Shown here: in pieces, positions 7,449 to 16,511 of the stretch
Numbering within the stretch: the stretch's first letter is position 1
How the letters are laid out: the number at the start of each line of letters is the position of its first letter
Assembly: GCA_050949725.1 (NCBI GenBank)
Contig: JBMNGH010000001.1
Coordinates: forward strand, 124,001 to 188,000
Direction: 5' to 3'
Length of the DNA stretch: 64,000 nt
Source of the DNA: JBMNGH01 sp050949725
GTDB lineage: Bacteria; Bacillota; Thermosediminibacteria; Thermosediminibacterales; Tepidanaerobacteraceae
Made by a program: the position numbers and the translations under genes
The notes under the pieces: model-generated
Told to the model about the DNA's origin: nothing
Seen by the model: only the letters and a program-made list of their open reading frames with translations
Database searches by the model: none

Positions 7449-9410
7449 ACGTCGGCTGGGGGCTTTGCCGGCGGCAGCGGCACAGAGGACGATCCTTACC
7501 TGATTTCAACGGTGGCTCATCTTAACAATGTCCGCAACTACCTTAACAAGCACTTCAGGTTGACAGCGAATTTGGACCTGAGCGTGTACGGAGGGGAGGA
7601 AGGCTGGGAGCCGATAGGTACCGGAATAGATCCTTTCACCGGTTACTGTGACGGTGATGGCCACACTATCAGTAACCTCTTTATCGATCGCATTACGGAA
7701 CCCAAAATCGGCTTATTTGGTTATACAGGCGAAACGGCTACAATCCTGGATCTCGGGCTGGCGAACGTTGATATACGTGGAAATCATGATGTCGGCGGCC
7801 TGGTGGGATGGAATGAAGGTGTGATTGCCAGCGCGTGGGTCACGGGTGATGTGACAGGTAGAGGTGAAACTGGCGGCCTGGTGGGGGTAAACTACGGTTC
7901 GATATCCGAATCCTGGGTCGAAGGTACTGTGACGGATGTCTGGGGCGGCTCCATAGGCGGGTTGGTGGCAGAGAATTATGGTAGAATCAGCAACTGTCAC
8001 GCCGATGCAGTTGTAAGCAGCGTCAGTTCCTTTGCAGGGGGCATGGTGGGGGCAAATTATGGCATCATCACCACATCCTCTGCTGTGGGTCCGGTAGAAG
8101 GTTCGAGTTATGTGGGAGGTCTTGTAGGATTAAATAGTGACTATAATAGTGATGGGATTATTGATAGATGTTACGCCACCGGTACGGTGAGGGGTACCGA
8201 GGATTGGATCAATTATACCTTTGTTGGCGGCTTGGTAGGATACAACCGCAGTGCCATCTTCAATTCATATGCCAGGGGCGCTGCATCTGGCCAGGAAGAC
8301 ATAGGTGGCTTGGTCGGATATAACGCCGATATTGGCTCTATAACCAATTGCTATTCGACCGGGACTGCAAGCGGAGATAATTTTGTTGGTGGCCTGGTTG
8401 GGTACAGTCATGAGAATGGCAGCATTACAGAGAGCTACTGGGATACTGATACATCGCTGCTTGTGGATTCAGCCGGTGGTACAGGGAAAACCACTGACGA
8501 AATGAAGCAGCGGGTAACATATGAAAATTGGAATTTCGCTAATATCTGGGGGATTAACAGCAGCGACAACGACGGTTATCCCTTCCTGAGATGGCAAGGG
8601 TACGAAGCTGCACCCACTGTACCTGGGAAACCGCTGGACTTCATGGCCACACCCGGTAACAGTCGGGAGGAACTAAGCTGGAGTGCACCCACCGACGATG
8701 GGGACAGCGACATTATCAGTTACAAGGTATACAAAGAAGGCGATGCTGACTGGACGGATGTGGGCTTGAATACCTCCTATACCTTTACAGGCTTACTCAA
8801 CGGAGTAGAATACACCTTCTATGTTCGTGCGGTCAACAGAGTAGGTGAAGGAGAATGGGAAATCGTAACAGCCACGCCGGAAGCTCCTGCGGTGCCAACA
8901 TATACAGTAACGGTAAACGGCAGTTATGCGGCTACAAGTGGTGCAGGTAGCTATGCAGAAGGTGATACAGTCACGATTAATGCAGGCAGCCGTTCAAATT
9001 ACCGGTTCAACGGTTGGACTTCTCCCGACGAAGTGACCTTTGGAGACGCAAATAGTGCGACAACAACGTTTATAATGCCTCCAAAGAATGTGACTGTTAC
9101 AGCAACATGGACATATACAGGCGGCGGTGGAGGAGGAGGCAGTACCAGCACTCCGTCAGCCCCGGATTATCGAGCTATCATTAAATCCGGAAGCGGCACT
9201 GAAAAGAGGCTCCAGGTTAGGGTTGCCAGGGATATGGGAACGGTTTTCATAGAGGAGGATCCCTGGAGCACTAGACCTCAAGACAAATTGATGATAACGA
9301 TGCCGTCAATACAAGGGGTTGGTAAATACTCGGTAGACATATCTCCGCAGAATTTATCAAGAACTGATACTCACTTAATGAGCTTTTACAAGGAGAGTAC
9401 ATGGCATTAG
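7449..9410 (+). pseudogene. Internal fragment of a GLUG/FN3/InlB-repeat surface protein, both ends missing
   Basis: Coding similarity starts at 7461 (GFAGGSGTEDDPY, a typical domain beginning), before any start codon; the first usable GTG is at 7512. Domains in order are GLUG-type repeats (recurring GGLVGYN/GGLVGWN with short spacers, residues about 90-310 from the GTG), a fibronectin type III domain (about 375-460), an InlB/Listeria-Bacteroides-type repeat (TYTVTVNG ... FNGW, about 463-535), a poly-glycine linker of seven or eight residues and the beginning of a further domain that stops at 9410. There is no signal peptide and no SLH or sortase anchor. Base composition is visibly more GC-rich than the flanks. 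The piece is joined on the left to an araC fragment and on the right to the leader of the DUF2383 gene. Confidence 0.75.
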
Positions 9411-9775
9411 AGAGTTTTAATATGTTTATCTCCAAGCTGGAAGATGAGAATGTGAAAAACACTTTTCAAGAAATCCAGAAACAACATAGGCGAAATATCG
9501 ATACTTTAGCAAGCTATATCCAGGACATTGGCGGATACCCGCAGGAGAACCTAGGCATGAAAGGAAAAATGGCTGATATAAAGATCAGCATGGATTTGGG
9601 CTCAAAGGCTGATACTGCTGAAATTATAAAAAAAGCAATAGAGGGTGAGACCCGTGGTATAAACATGGCTGAAAAAATTCTAAGGGGCACCCTTGATGAC
9701 AAATCAAGGGATATAGCAGGCGAAATACTTCATAGGGACAGGAGTTCAATCGATAAACTTAATAGTTTGATGTAG
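9401..9775 (+). CDS. DUF2383 (PA2169-type) four-helix protein
   Basis: A 124-residue, all-helical, charged protein of the DUF2383/ferritin-like group, function unknown. Helices are predicted from residues about 5-40 and 60-120 (KKAIEGETRGINMAEKIL ... DIAGEILHRDRSSIDKL). The ATG overlaps the end of the surface-protein fragment by 10 bp, but it has its own AAGGAG site at 9389-9394. The gene therefore seems intact and independent of the fragment before it. Confidence 0.7.
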   Translation: MALESFNMFISKLEDENVKNTFQEIQKQHRRNIDTLASYIQDIGGYPQENLGMKGKMADIKISMDLGSKADTAEIIKKAIEGETRGINMAEKILRGTLDDKSRDIAGEILHRDRSSIDKLNSLM

Positions 9776-9785
9776 GATTCTTACC

Positions 9786-10145
9786 TTACATCTGGTCGAT
9801 GTTTTTCCATATGTTTTGGAGGGATAAAATAGAAGCAAGTGCACTCGACTTGTCCTTTGTCTCAATGTATCCTCTTAATACAATAAAGCGATCTTCCATT
9901 TCATTTACGTAATCATGGTCAATATCTATCTGTAAAAGAGGCTTGATCTGCTTCCATATTTGTTCGGATTTTCTGAGGCTGTCAAGTGCATTTTTCCAAT
10001 TCTCCGCACGTATATATTCCTCTGTTTGTATCAATTGTTTGGAAAAATTGCTGCGGTTATCCAAGGGCTTTTTGAAAACGGCACAGGAACATATGATGAA
10101 TACTATAAGAGAAAATGAAACGATGACTAGCGTTTTTTTCTTCAA
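9786..10145 (-). CDS. DUF4363-type lipoprotein
   Basis: A 119-residue predicted lipoprotein: basic KKK start, hydrophobic stretch and lipobox IICSC at about 17-21. The rest is helical (NFSKQLIQTEEYIRAENW ... LQNIWKNIDQM), as in DUF4363 proteins. It is translated from a TTG preceded by AAGGAGG. It sits 15 bp downstream of the YetF-like gene on the same strand; DUF421 and DUF4363 genes are a recurrent pair in Firmicutes, which supports both calls. Function unknown. Confidence 0.75.
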   Translation of the reverse strand: MKKKTLVIVSFSLIVFIICSCAVFKKPLDNRSNFSKQLIQTEEYIRAENWKNALDSLRKSEQIWKQIKPLLQIDIDHDYVNEMEDRFIVLRGYIETKDKSSALASILSLQNIWKNIDQM

Positions 10146-10160
10146 AGTAGAATCCTCCTT

Positions 10161-10877
10161 CTAGTTAGTTGTTGTGTCTATTATATAATAAGGTCGGTCG
10201 CCCTTAAGATCCACATACAGCTTGCCGCTTGTGTCCAATTGTGCCAGGGCTATCTGCTCAATATCGTCGATATTATGTTTCATCAACTGGCTGTGCAACC
10301 AGGCCTTTGTAAGGTTTAAGCTTCTCAACGCATCCTCCAGCAAAATCCCGTCATCAATCAAGTTTGTAGGCAAACCCTGGTATTTTGTTGCTATATTTAG
10401 ATCACCGGGCGTAACGGGCTGTTTTTGGGGCTTCTTTTGTACGCTTAACTTTCCGTTTGATTCGAACAATGCAAATTCCACATCTGCAATATTAAAAACC
10501 CCCTGTGCTCTCAATTCGGATATGAGATCATCCGTAGATATCCGTATTTTTTTAAGATGATCGTCAAGAATTTTTCCGTTTTCAATGACAACGGTAGCTT
10601 CTCCTTCAACCAATTTTCGTATTGCCGCATTGTGAAGGCATAAGAAAGCCAGTAAAAGCGGCAGTAGGCTCCATATGGCCATGCCCACCAAAGTAGCGAG
10701 TGTATTTTGGTTTACCTGAACAGATAGTGTGGAGGCAATGGAGCCTATGGTTATACCGACAATGTAGTCGAAAAAGGTAAGTTCAGTCATCTGCTGTTTA
10801 CCTATGATGCGAATAAAGACCAGCAGGGAAAAAAAAGCCATAAAAGAACGTATGATAACAACAAAAATAATTGACAC
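10161..10877 (-). CDS. DUF421 (YetF-family) membrane protein
   Basis: A 238-residue protein with three membrane helices in the first about 90 residues (VVIIRSFMAFFSLLVFIRIIG; TFFDYIVGITIGSIAS; LVGMAIWSLLPLLLAFLCL). Two YetF-type cytoplasmic domains follow (VVIENGKILDDHLKKIRIS ... ADVEFALFESNGKLSV). The GKQQMTELTFFDYIVG segment is the family signature. A GTG start at 10877 is chosen because AAGGAG lies 6 nt before it. The family is linked to spore or membrane functions in bacilli, but its molecular activity is not established. Confidence 0.85.
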   Translation of the reverse strand: MSIIFVVIIRSFMAFFSLLVFIRIIGKQQMTELTFFDYIVGITIGSIASTLSVQVNQNTLATLVGMAIWSLLPLLLAFLCLHNAAIRKLVEGEATVVIENGKILDDHLKKIRISTDDLISELRAQGVFNIADVEFALFESNGKLSVQKKPQKQPVTPGDLNIATKYQGLPTNLIDDGILLEDALRSLNLTKAWLHSQLMKHNIDDIEQIALAQLDTSGKLYVDLKGDRPYYIIDTTTN

Positions 10878-11159
10878 ACACAGGTCTCCTTCCAACACCA
10901 ATTATATTCATTTTAGTTTTGGACAGATGTTGAATTTTATTCAGTTTTTGAGATTATCATTGAAGGTATTGTTTAATGTATAATTTTTCGACAGCCTTTT
11001 CCTTGTTTATTTGTTTATTATTTTGAGGATATTACTTGAGCATATTTTTCGAAGGCTAAAAAATGAAGCAGCCGAGGATTAAACCTTAACCCATGTGGTT
11101 CACAATGAAATGAATAAATACCGTTTTTTTGAGGAAATTATAATTTGAGGTGATACAAT

Positions 11160-11999
11160 TTGAGAAAGCATTGGCTCGTGCCTTTAATTTTTTTGATCGT
11201 TTTTGTTGCTTTTTGGACAGTCAGGGAAAATGCTTTTAAAAAGCCACCTGAAGACCCCAAAATAATTCCTCCGAGTGTAATTCCTAAAGATATGGATCTA
11301 GCAGGTGGTACGGAAAGGGAAGTGAGGGGTTTTCCAAAAAGAGAAATAGTAGATTTAATTTCAAAGTATCCCGGTCTTTTTATAGCCAGTGGAGAAGATA
11401 AAGATGAAAAAATAGTAGCACTTACATTTGACGACGGTCCTGATGATACTTATACACCTCCTATTCTCGATGTTTTAAAAGCAAAGGGTGTTAGGGCCAC
11501 ATTTTTTATAATAGGTAAAAGAGCTGAAGGCTATTCCGAAGTAATGCAAAGAATAGTTGATGAGTCACACCTGTTGGGCAATCATAGTTGGAGTCATCCG
11601 GATATTATGAAGTTGCCGTTGGACAAGATGAAAGAAGAAGTGCTCAAAACAGATGAAAAGCTGAAATCGTATTATAAAGACACCAAGTGTTATAAAAAAC
11701 TGTTCAGATCACCATATGGCTCCATTGATCCAAAAAGGGTTGAGTTTCTTGGGGATTTGGGTTACAAAATAATTTCCTGGAATGTGGATTCACTTGATTG
11801 GAAAGGACTTTCGGCGGAAGAGGTCAAAACAAACGTTCTAGAAAATGTGACCAACAACTCAATTATCCTTCAACACTCTGCAGGCGGTCAAGGTGAAGAT
11901 TTGAGCGGCACAGTGGAGGCATTGCCGGAAATAATAGATGTCTTAAAAAAGGAAGGATACAAATTTGTTACTGTTGATGAATTATTATCTGATAAATAA
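11160..11999 (+). CDS. Polysaccharide deacetylase (CE4), membrane-anchored
   Basis: A 279-residue CE4/NodB-fold enzyme that removes N-acetyl groups from peptidoglycan or a related polymer outside the membrane. It has an N-terminal anchor (LVPLIFLIVFVAFW, residues 5-18), then a linker and the NodB domain from about 85. Visible catalytic motifs are TFDDGPD (motif 1, about 90-96), HSWSHPD (motif 2, metal histidines), RSPYG (motif 3), the DSLDWKG tryptophan motif and LQHSAGG (motif 5). Start is a TTG with GAGGTGA upstream. The N-terminal domain resembles sporulation deacetylases, but the exact substrate cannot be read. Confidence 0.9.
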   Translation: MRKHWLVPLIFLIVFVAFWTVRENAFKKPPEDPKIIPPSVIPKDMDLAGGTEREVRGFPKREIVDLISKYPGLFIASGEDKDEKIVALTFDDGPDDTYTPPILDVLKAKGVRATFFIIGKRAEGYSEVMQRIVDESHLLGNHSWSHPDIMKLPLDKMKEEVLKTDEKLKSYYKDTKCYKKLFRSPYGSIDPKRVEFLGDLGYKIISWNVDSLDWKGLSAEEVKTNVLENVTNNSIILQHSAGGQGEDLSGTVEALPEIIDVLKKEGYKFVTVDELLSDK

Positions 12000-12330
12000 T
12001 TTCTTGCTAGAGCCACTTGCTAAATCACTTTTGCTTTGCCATGAAAAATTCGTTTTCGATAAGAACTAATTTGCATCGATTTGATGCTTCCATCTATTTT
12101 TCATGTCTCTAAAATGAGACAATGTCTCTAAAATGGTGATTAGTGTCTCTATCGTATACTTGCTCATGAATTTGTTAATTCATGACAGAGGTTTTTTGGA
12201 ATAAAGGATTCGGCCATTGCTCTCTTTAGAAAATTAATTAGATTTAGCAATGGCATAAATTTTGCTATAATATAAGGTGAAAGATGTAACGGGCTTTTTA
12301 ATTACGAATATTATTAGAGGGGGTGTTAAT
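12000..12330. other. Spacer upstream of the glycyl radical enzyme, with short direct repeats
   Basis: Contains two exact copies of ATGTCTCTAAAATG at 12103-12116 and 12122-12135, and a partial third (GTGTCTCTA) at 12143, spaced about 19-21 bp, i.e. roughly two helical turns. A TATAAT at 12266-12271 is a possible -10 box, without a convincing -35. Confidence 0.45.
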
Positions 12331-14763
12331 ATGTCAGTTTCGTGTGGTATCTTGAAAAAAGAAATTCAGAAGAGAAGGGCCTCCGTCAGGCCTATAAACG
12401 AAAGGATTGCAAGACTCCGGGAAGAAAGTGTAGGGTCAAAGGTTAAAGTTTCCTCAGAAAGGGCAAGGATAATCACCGAATTCTACAAAAGTGGTCTGGC
12501 TGATGACAAATCAGTTCCCGTACAGCGAGCAATGGCTTTCAAGTATTTGATGGAGCGGGCGAGTCTTCCAATTGAGGAGGGCACTCTCATAGTTGGATTG
12601 AGGGGGACCGGTCCCCAGGAGGTGCCTACGTACCCTGAGATCTGCACCCATACAATGCAGGACCTGGAAATACTAAACTCCAGAGAAAACATGCCCTACA
12701 AGGTCGACGATGAAACGAAAAGGCTTTATGTAGAAGATATAATTCCTTTTTGGAACGGAAAAACCGTAAGGGAATCCATTTTTGAAAGCCTTCCTCGTGA
12801 ATGGATGGATGCGTATGAAGCGGGGATATGGACGGAATTTATGGAGCAGAGGGCGCCGGGTCACACTGCTGGGGGAGAGAGGATATTTGAAACGGGTATC
12901 TTGGATATAAAACAAGAGATAAAAAGGAAGATCGATGAACTTATCACGGATGAACCAGATTACAACGAAAAATTGGAAGAACTGAAAGCAATGGATATTT
13001 CCGCAGATGCCATGTTGATCTATGCGAAGCGCTATGCCGAAAAGTTAGAAACGATGGCAGGAGAAGAAAAAGACCCTGAGAGAAAAAAAGAACTCCAGGA
13101 AATGGCCAGGATATGCCGCAAGGTTCCGGCCCATGCCCCGGAGACCTTCTGGGAAGCTCTGCAGCACTACTGGTTCGTCCACGTGGGTGTTGTCTATGAA
13201 ACGAACCCTTGGGATTCCTTTAACCCGGGCCGCTTTGATCAACATCTTTATCCGTTCTATGAAAAAGACGTCAAAGATGGAAAGCTTACCAGAGAAAAAG
13301 CAAAAGAACTTTTGGAGGCTTTCTGGCTTAAAATCAATAACCAGCCGGCTGTGCCTAAGGTGGGCGTGACAGCAGAAGAGAGCTTTACCTACAACGATTT
13401 TACAAAAATCAATATAGGTGGGCTTAAGGAAGACGGTTCCGACGGCGTAAACGAAGTTTCGTATCTACTTTTGGAAGTAATGGATGAAATGAGAATACTG
13501 CAGCCAAACATGGCGGTTCTTGTAAGCAACAAAAACCCGGACAGAATTATGATAAACGCATTGAAAGTTGTTGCTCCGGGATTTGGCGAACCGCCGTTCT
13601 TCAACTGTGATGGTGTTGTCGTTAAAATGCTAAGGCAGGGTAAGACCCTGGAAGACGCCAGGACTTCAGGGGTCAGCGGTTGTGTCGAGACAGGGGCTTT
13701 TGGTAAAGAATCGTATATCCTGACCGGATACTTCAACTTACCCAAAATCCTAGAAATCACCCTAAACAACGGATTAGATCCACAGAGTGGCAAAAAAATC
13801 GGCATTGAAACCGGAAATCCTGTGGATTTCAAGACCTTTGATGAGCTCAGGCAGGCTTTCATGATCCAGATAAAACACTTCATGGACATAAAAATGAAGG
13901 GAAACGATATAATAGAAGAATTGTACGCAAAAGAGTTTCCCGTACCCTTCCTCTCCCTCTGGATTGACGATTGTGTGAAAAAGGCAAAGGACTACAATTC
14001 GGGCGGAACTAGGTATAACACTCAATATGTGCAGCTAGTAGGCCTTGGTACTATTGCGTTTGGATTGAGCTCACTCAAATATAACGTCTTTGATAAAAAG
14101 ATTGTGAGTTTGGAAGATTTTTTAGAAGCTATGAAGCAAAACTTCGAAGGCAAGTACGAAATTTTAAGGCAGAGGATATTGAATAAGACCCCGAGATACG
14201 GGGAAGATGACGATTATGCAGATGAAATAGCACAAAAACTGGTCGAAGAGGTAGTGAATATGGTAGAAAGTTACCCACCCTCCCCCGTGAGAAAGGCTTC
14301 AAGGCGCGGCTACTTTTTGCCCACAACCGCCCACGTGTATTTCGGGAAGGTGACCGGTGCGACTCCCGATGGTAGAAAAGCAGGGAAACCGGTATCCGAG
14401 GGAATATCACCGGTGCAGGGCAGCGACCGCAAGGGAATTGCTGCTGTATTCAGGTCTGTAGCTAAGTGCGACTGGGATAAAACCGGTGGGGCATTGCTCA
14501 ACCAGAAGCTTACTCCAGACCTTTTGGAGGACGAGGAAAACCTGAAAAAGCTGGCTAGCCTCATAAGGGTCTTTTTCAACATGGGTGGCCATCACGTCCA
14601 GTTCAATGTTGTCAGTGCCGAACTTTTGAAGGAAGCTCAAGAACGCCCGCGAGATTTTACGGACCTGATGGTGAGGGTTGCCGGATACAGCGACTATTTT
14701 GTAAACCTGCCGAAGGGATTGCAGGAGGAGATAATAGCGAGGAGCGGTCATGCAGAGATTTAG
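12331..14763 (+). CDS. hypD: Glycyl radical enzyme, trans-4-hydroxy-L-proline dehydratase-like
   Basis: An 810-residue glycyl radical enzyme. The radical glycine is G785 in RVAGYSDYF and the thiyl cysteine is C451 in SGCVETG, with E453 two residues on. Features that point to HypD rather than PFL or CutC are the QRAPGHT motif in the N-terminal half, the WDSFNPGR and TYNDFTKIN segments carrying the substrate-site aspartates, and LTGYFNLPKILE after the active-site loop. HypD removes water from trans-4-hydroxyproline to give pyrroline-5-carboxylate, which ProC then reduces to proline. The ATG at 12331 is chosen over an upstream one because AGAGGGGGTG precedes it. The activase follows at once. No proC lies nearby. 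The substrate is inferred from remembered family sequence. Confidence 0.75.
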   Translation: MSVSCGILKKEIQKRRASVRPINERIARLREESVGSKVKVSSERARIITEFYKSGLADDKSVPVQRAMAFKYLMERASLPIEEGTLIVGLRGTGPQEVPTYPEICTHTMQDLEILNSRENMPYKVDDETKRLYVEDIIPFWNGKTVRESIFESLPREWMDAYEAGIWTEFMEQRAPGHTAGGERIFETGILDIKQEIKRKIDELITDEPDYNEKLEELKAMDISADAMLIYAKRYAEKLETMAGEEKDPERKKELQEMARICRKVPAHAPETFWEALQHYWFVHVGVVYETNPWDSFNPGRFDQHLYPFYEKDVKDGKLTREKAKELLEAFWLKINNQPAVPKVGVTAEESFTYNDFTKINIGGLKEDGSDGVNEVSYLLLEVMDEMRILQPNMAVLVSNKNPDRIMINALKVVAPGFGEPPFFNCDGVVVKMLRQGKTLEDARTSGVSGCVETGAFGKESYILTGYFNLPKILEITLNNGLDPQSGKKIGIETGNPVDFKTFDELRQAFMIQIKHFMDIKMKGNDIIEELYAKEFPVPFLSLWIDDCVKKAKDYNSGGTRYNTQYVQLVGLGTIAFGLSSLKYNVFDKKIVSLEDFLEAMKQNFEGKYEILRQRILNKTPRYGEDDDYADEIAQKLVEEVVNMVESYPPSPVRKASRRGYFLPTTAHVYFGKVTGATPDGRKAGKPVSEGISPVQGSDRKGIAAVFRSVAKCDWDKTGGALLNQKLTPDLLEDEENLKKLASLIRVFFNMGGHHVQFNVVSAELLKEAQERPRDFTDLMVRVAGYSDYFVNLPKGLQEEIIARSGHAEI

Positions 14764-14791
14764 CTTAAGATCCACAAAAAGGGGGCTTCAA

Positions 14792-15703
14792 ATGACGACC
14801 AAGGGGGTTATATTCGACATAAAGCGGTTTGCAATTCACGATGGCCCGGGTATAAGGACAACGGTGTTTATGAAAGGCTGCCCTCTGAGTTGCTGGTGGT
14901 GCCATAATCCCGAGGGGATTCCGCATGAAAAAGAAATAATGTTTTTCGAATACAAGTGCATGAAATGCAGGACCTGTTCAGGGGTTTGCCCAATGGATGC
15001 AATCGATTTTGAGGGGGAAGATGTTTTTCCTTCGATTGATAGAGGGAAGTGCAATGGATGCGGTATTTGCGCCGATGCTTGTCCTACAGGTGCCATGAGG
15101 ATTGTAGGCCGGAAAATGTCCGTTGACGAGCTGATGGAGGAGCTTGAAAAGGACGTGCTCCTTTACGACAATTCCGGGGGAGGAGTGACATTTTCCGGCG
15201 GCGAGCCCCTTTTGCAGCATAATTTTCTCAAGGAAGCCTTGGTAAGGTGCAAGGATAAAGGCATAGGAACAGCGCTCGATACATCCGGTTATGCTCCTAG
15301 CCATGTTTTCAGGTCTGTTATAGAGCATGTGGACATTTTTCTCTTTGATTTGAAACTTGGCATGGAAAAAACTCATAAAAAATACACTGGAGTTTCTAAT
15401 ATAGCCATAAAAGATAATCTAAGGATGCTCACGGAGATGGGCAGGGGAAGTGATGTTATTATTCGCGTTCCTGTAATACCAGGTATCACCGATACCGTAG
15501 AAAACATAAGTGAGCTTGCGAAATTCTTATCAACTTTACAAGGTATAAAACAAATCGAGCTTTTGCCCTTCCACGATGTGAGTGAAAAGTATGTAAGACT
15601 TTCTTTGGAATATAAGATGCTTGTTAGAAGCGCTCCGACGCCGGAAACGCTTGAGCGCATAAAGAATGTTCTCGAAAGTGCTGGACTCGATGTGAAAAAA
15701 TAA
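14792..15703 (+). CDS. hypE: Glycyl radical enzyme activase (radical SAM)
   Basis: A 303-residue activating enzyme that uses S-adenosylmethionine and a [4Fe-4S] cluster to place the radical on the glycine of the enzyme encoded just upstream. The radical SAM triad is in GCPLSCWWCHNPEG (CX3CX2C). An insert with two ferredoxin clusters follows (CMKCRTCSGVCP and CNGCGICADACP), as in the non-PFL activases. The SAM-binding GGE motif is in TFSGGEPLL. The ATG at 14792 follows AAAAAGGGGGC and is preferred to an ATG at 14750 inside the upstream gene. It begins 28 bp after the dehydratase stop. Confidence 0.93.
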   Translation: MTTKGVIFDIKRFAIHDGPGIRTTVFMKGCPLSCWWCHNPEGIPHEKEIMFFEYKCMKCRTCSGVCPMDAIDFEGEDVFPSIDRGKCNGCGICADACPTGAMRIVGRKMSVDELMEELEKDVLLYDNSGGGVTFSGGEPLLQHNFLKEALVRCKDKGIGTALDTSGYAPSHVFRSVIEHVDIFLFDLKLGMEKTHKKYTGVSNIAIKDNLRMLTEMGRGSDVIIRVPVIPGITDTVENISELAKFLSTLQGIKQIELLPFHDVSEKYVRLSLEYKMLVRSAPTPETLERIKNVLESAGLDVKK

Positions 15704-15722
15704 AACCGAGCTTTTTGTTTTT

Positions 15723-15759
15723 ACGGGCCTCAAGATGGAACGGGCCCGTTTGTTTTTTT
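15723..15759 (+). terminator. Terminator after the glycyl radical operon
   Basis: ACGGGCC (15723-15729), a 13-nt loop, GGCCCGT (15743-15749), then T-rich TTGTTTTTTT. Strong GC stem. Confidence 0.9.
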
Positions 15760-15947
15760 AGACCCGCTTACCTTTAAAAGTAAACTGCTTTGAGTGTATT
15801 ATGATTCCAGTTGACATAAATGGGAAAATTTATTCTCCAATTATTAATTATAAGAACCAATATTATGAATACCTTTTTTTTAAAATATTGTTTATTGCAC
15901 ATTAGTTAGATATTTTGTATAATTAAGACACTAAGGGAGGTTTTGTC

Positions 15948-16376
15948 ATGTCTTTAAAAGATGTAGATAAGGCAAAAAGTGAAGTCGCAAGTGGTAAAGA
16001 CGAAGATAACCGAGCTGAGCCTAAGGTTTATGAGTCCGGATATTTTCTCTTATCACAGCAGATAAATAGCCTTAGAGACAGCATGGATTCTAAGTTTGAG
16101 TACATGAGAAAAGAAACTGACACGAAATTTTCAGATTTGAGAAAAGAAATGGATTTAAAGTTTAATAAGGTAGACGAGAGGTTTGACAAGGCTGACTTAA
16201 AGTTTAACAAAGTAGATGAAAAGTTTGATGGGGTCAACAAAGAGATAAAAGATATTAATAAAGAAATAAAAGATATAAGGAAAGAGATAGGCTATCTCCA
16301 AAGATGGTCGGTTGCTTTGATAATTACCGTTATATTAGGTTTTCTTGGGACTATAGTGGTTATTGCTTTCAAGTGA
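15948..16376 (+). CDS. Coiled-coil protein with C-terminal membrane anchor
   Basis: A 142-residue protein, function not recognised. Residues about 35-115 form a long heptad coiled coil with internal repeats: KFNKVDERFDKAD and KFNKVDEKFDGV, then NKEIKDI repeated. A single membrane helix at about 120-140 (SVALIITVILGFLGTIVVIAF) ends the protein, so the coil should face the cytoplasm as a tail-anchored rod. GGGAGG precedes the ATG. It is isolated, with non-coding DNA on both sides. The layout is found in many small anchored proteins of unrelated families, so no function is proposed. Confidence 0.7.
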   Translation: MSLKDVDKAKSEVASGKDEDNRAEPKVYESGYFLLSQQINSLRDSMDSKFEYMRKETDTKFSDLRKEMDLKFNKVDERFDKADLKFNKVDEKFDGVNKEIKDINKEIKDIRKEIGYLQRWSVALIITVILGFLGTIVVIAFK

Positions 16377-16511
16377 TAGCCCTATTTTTTTAAACACAAT
16401 AATGAAATCAAACCGTATACTTCGAATTTAGCGCAAAATCAAACAAAGAAAACAACTATATTTAGACCATAAAAATGTGGTCCTAATCATAGTATACGAG
16501 GAGTGGACTTT

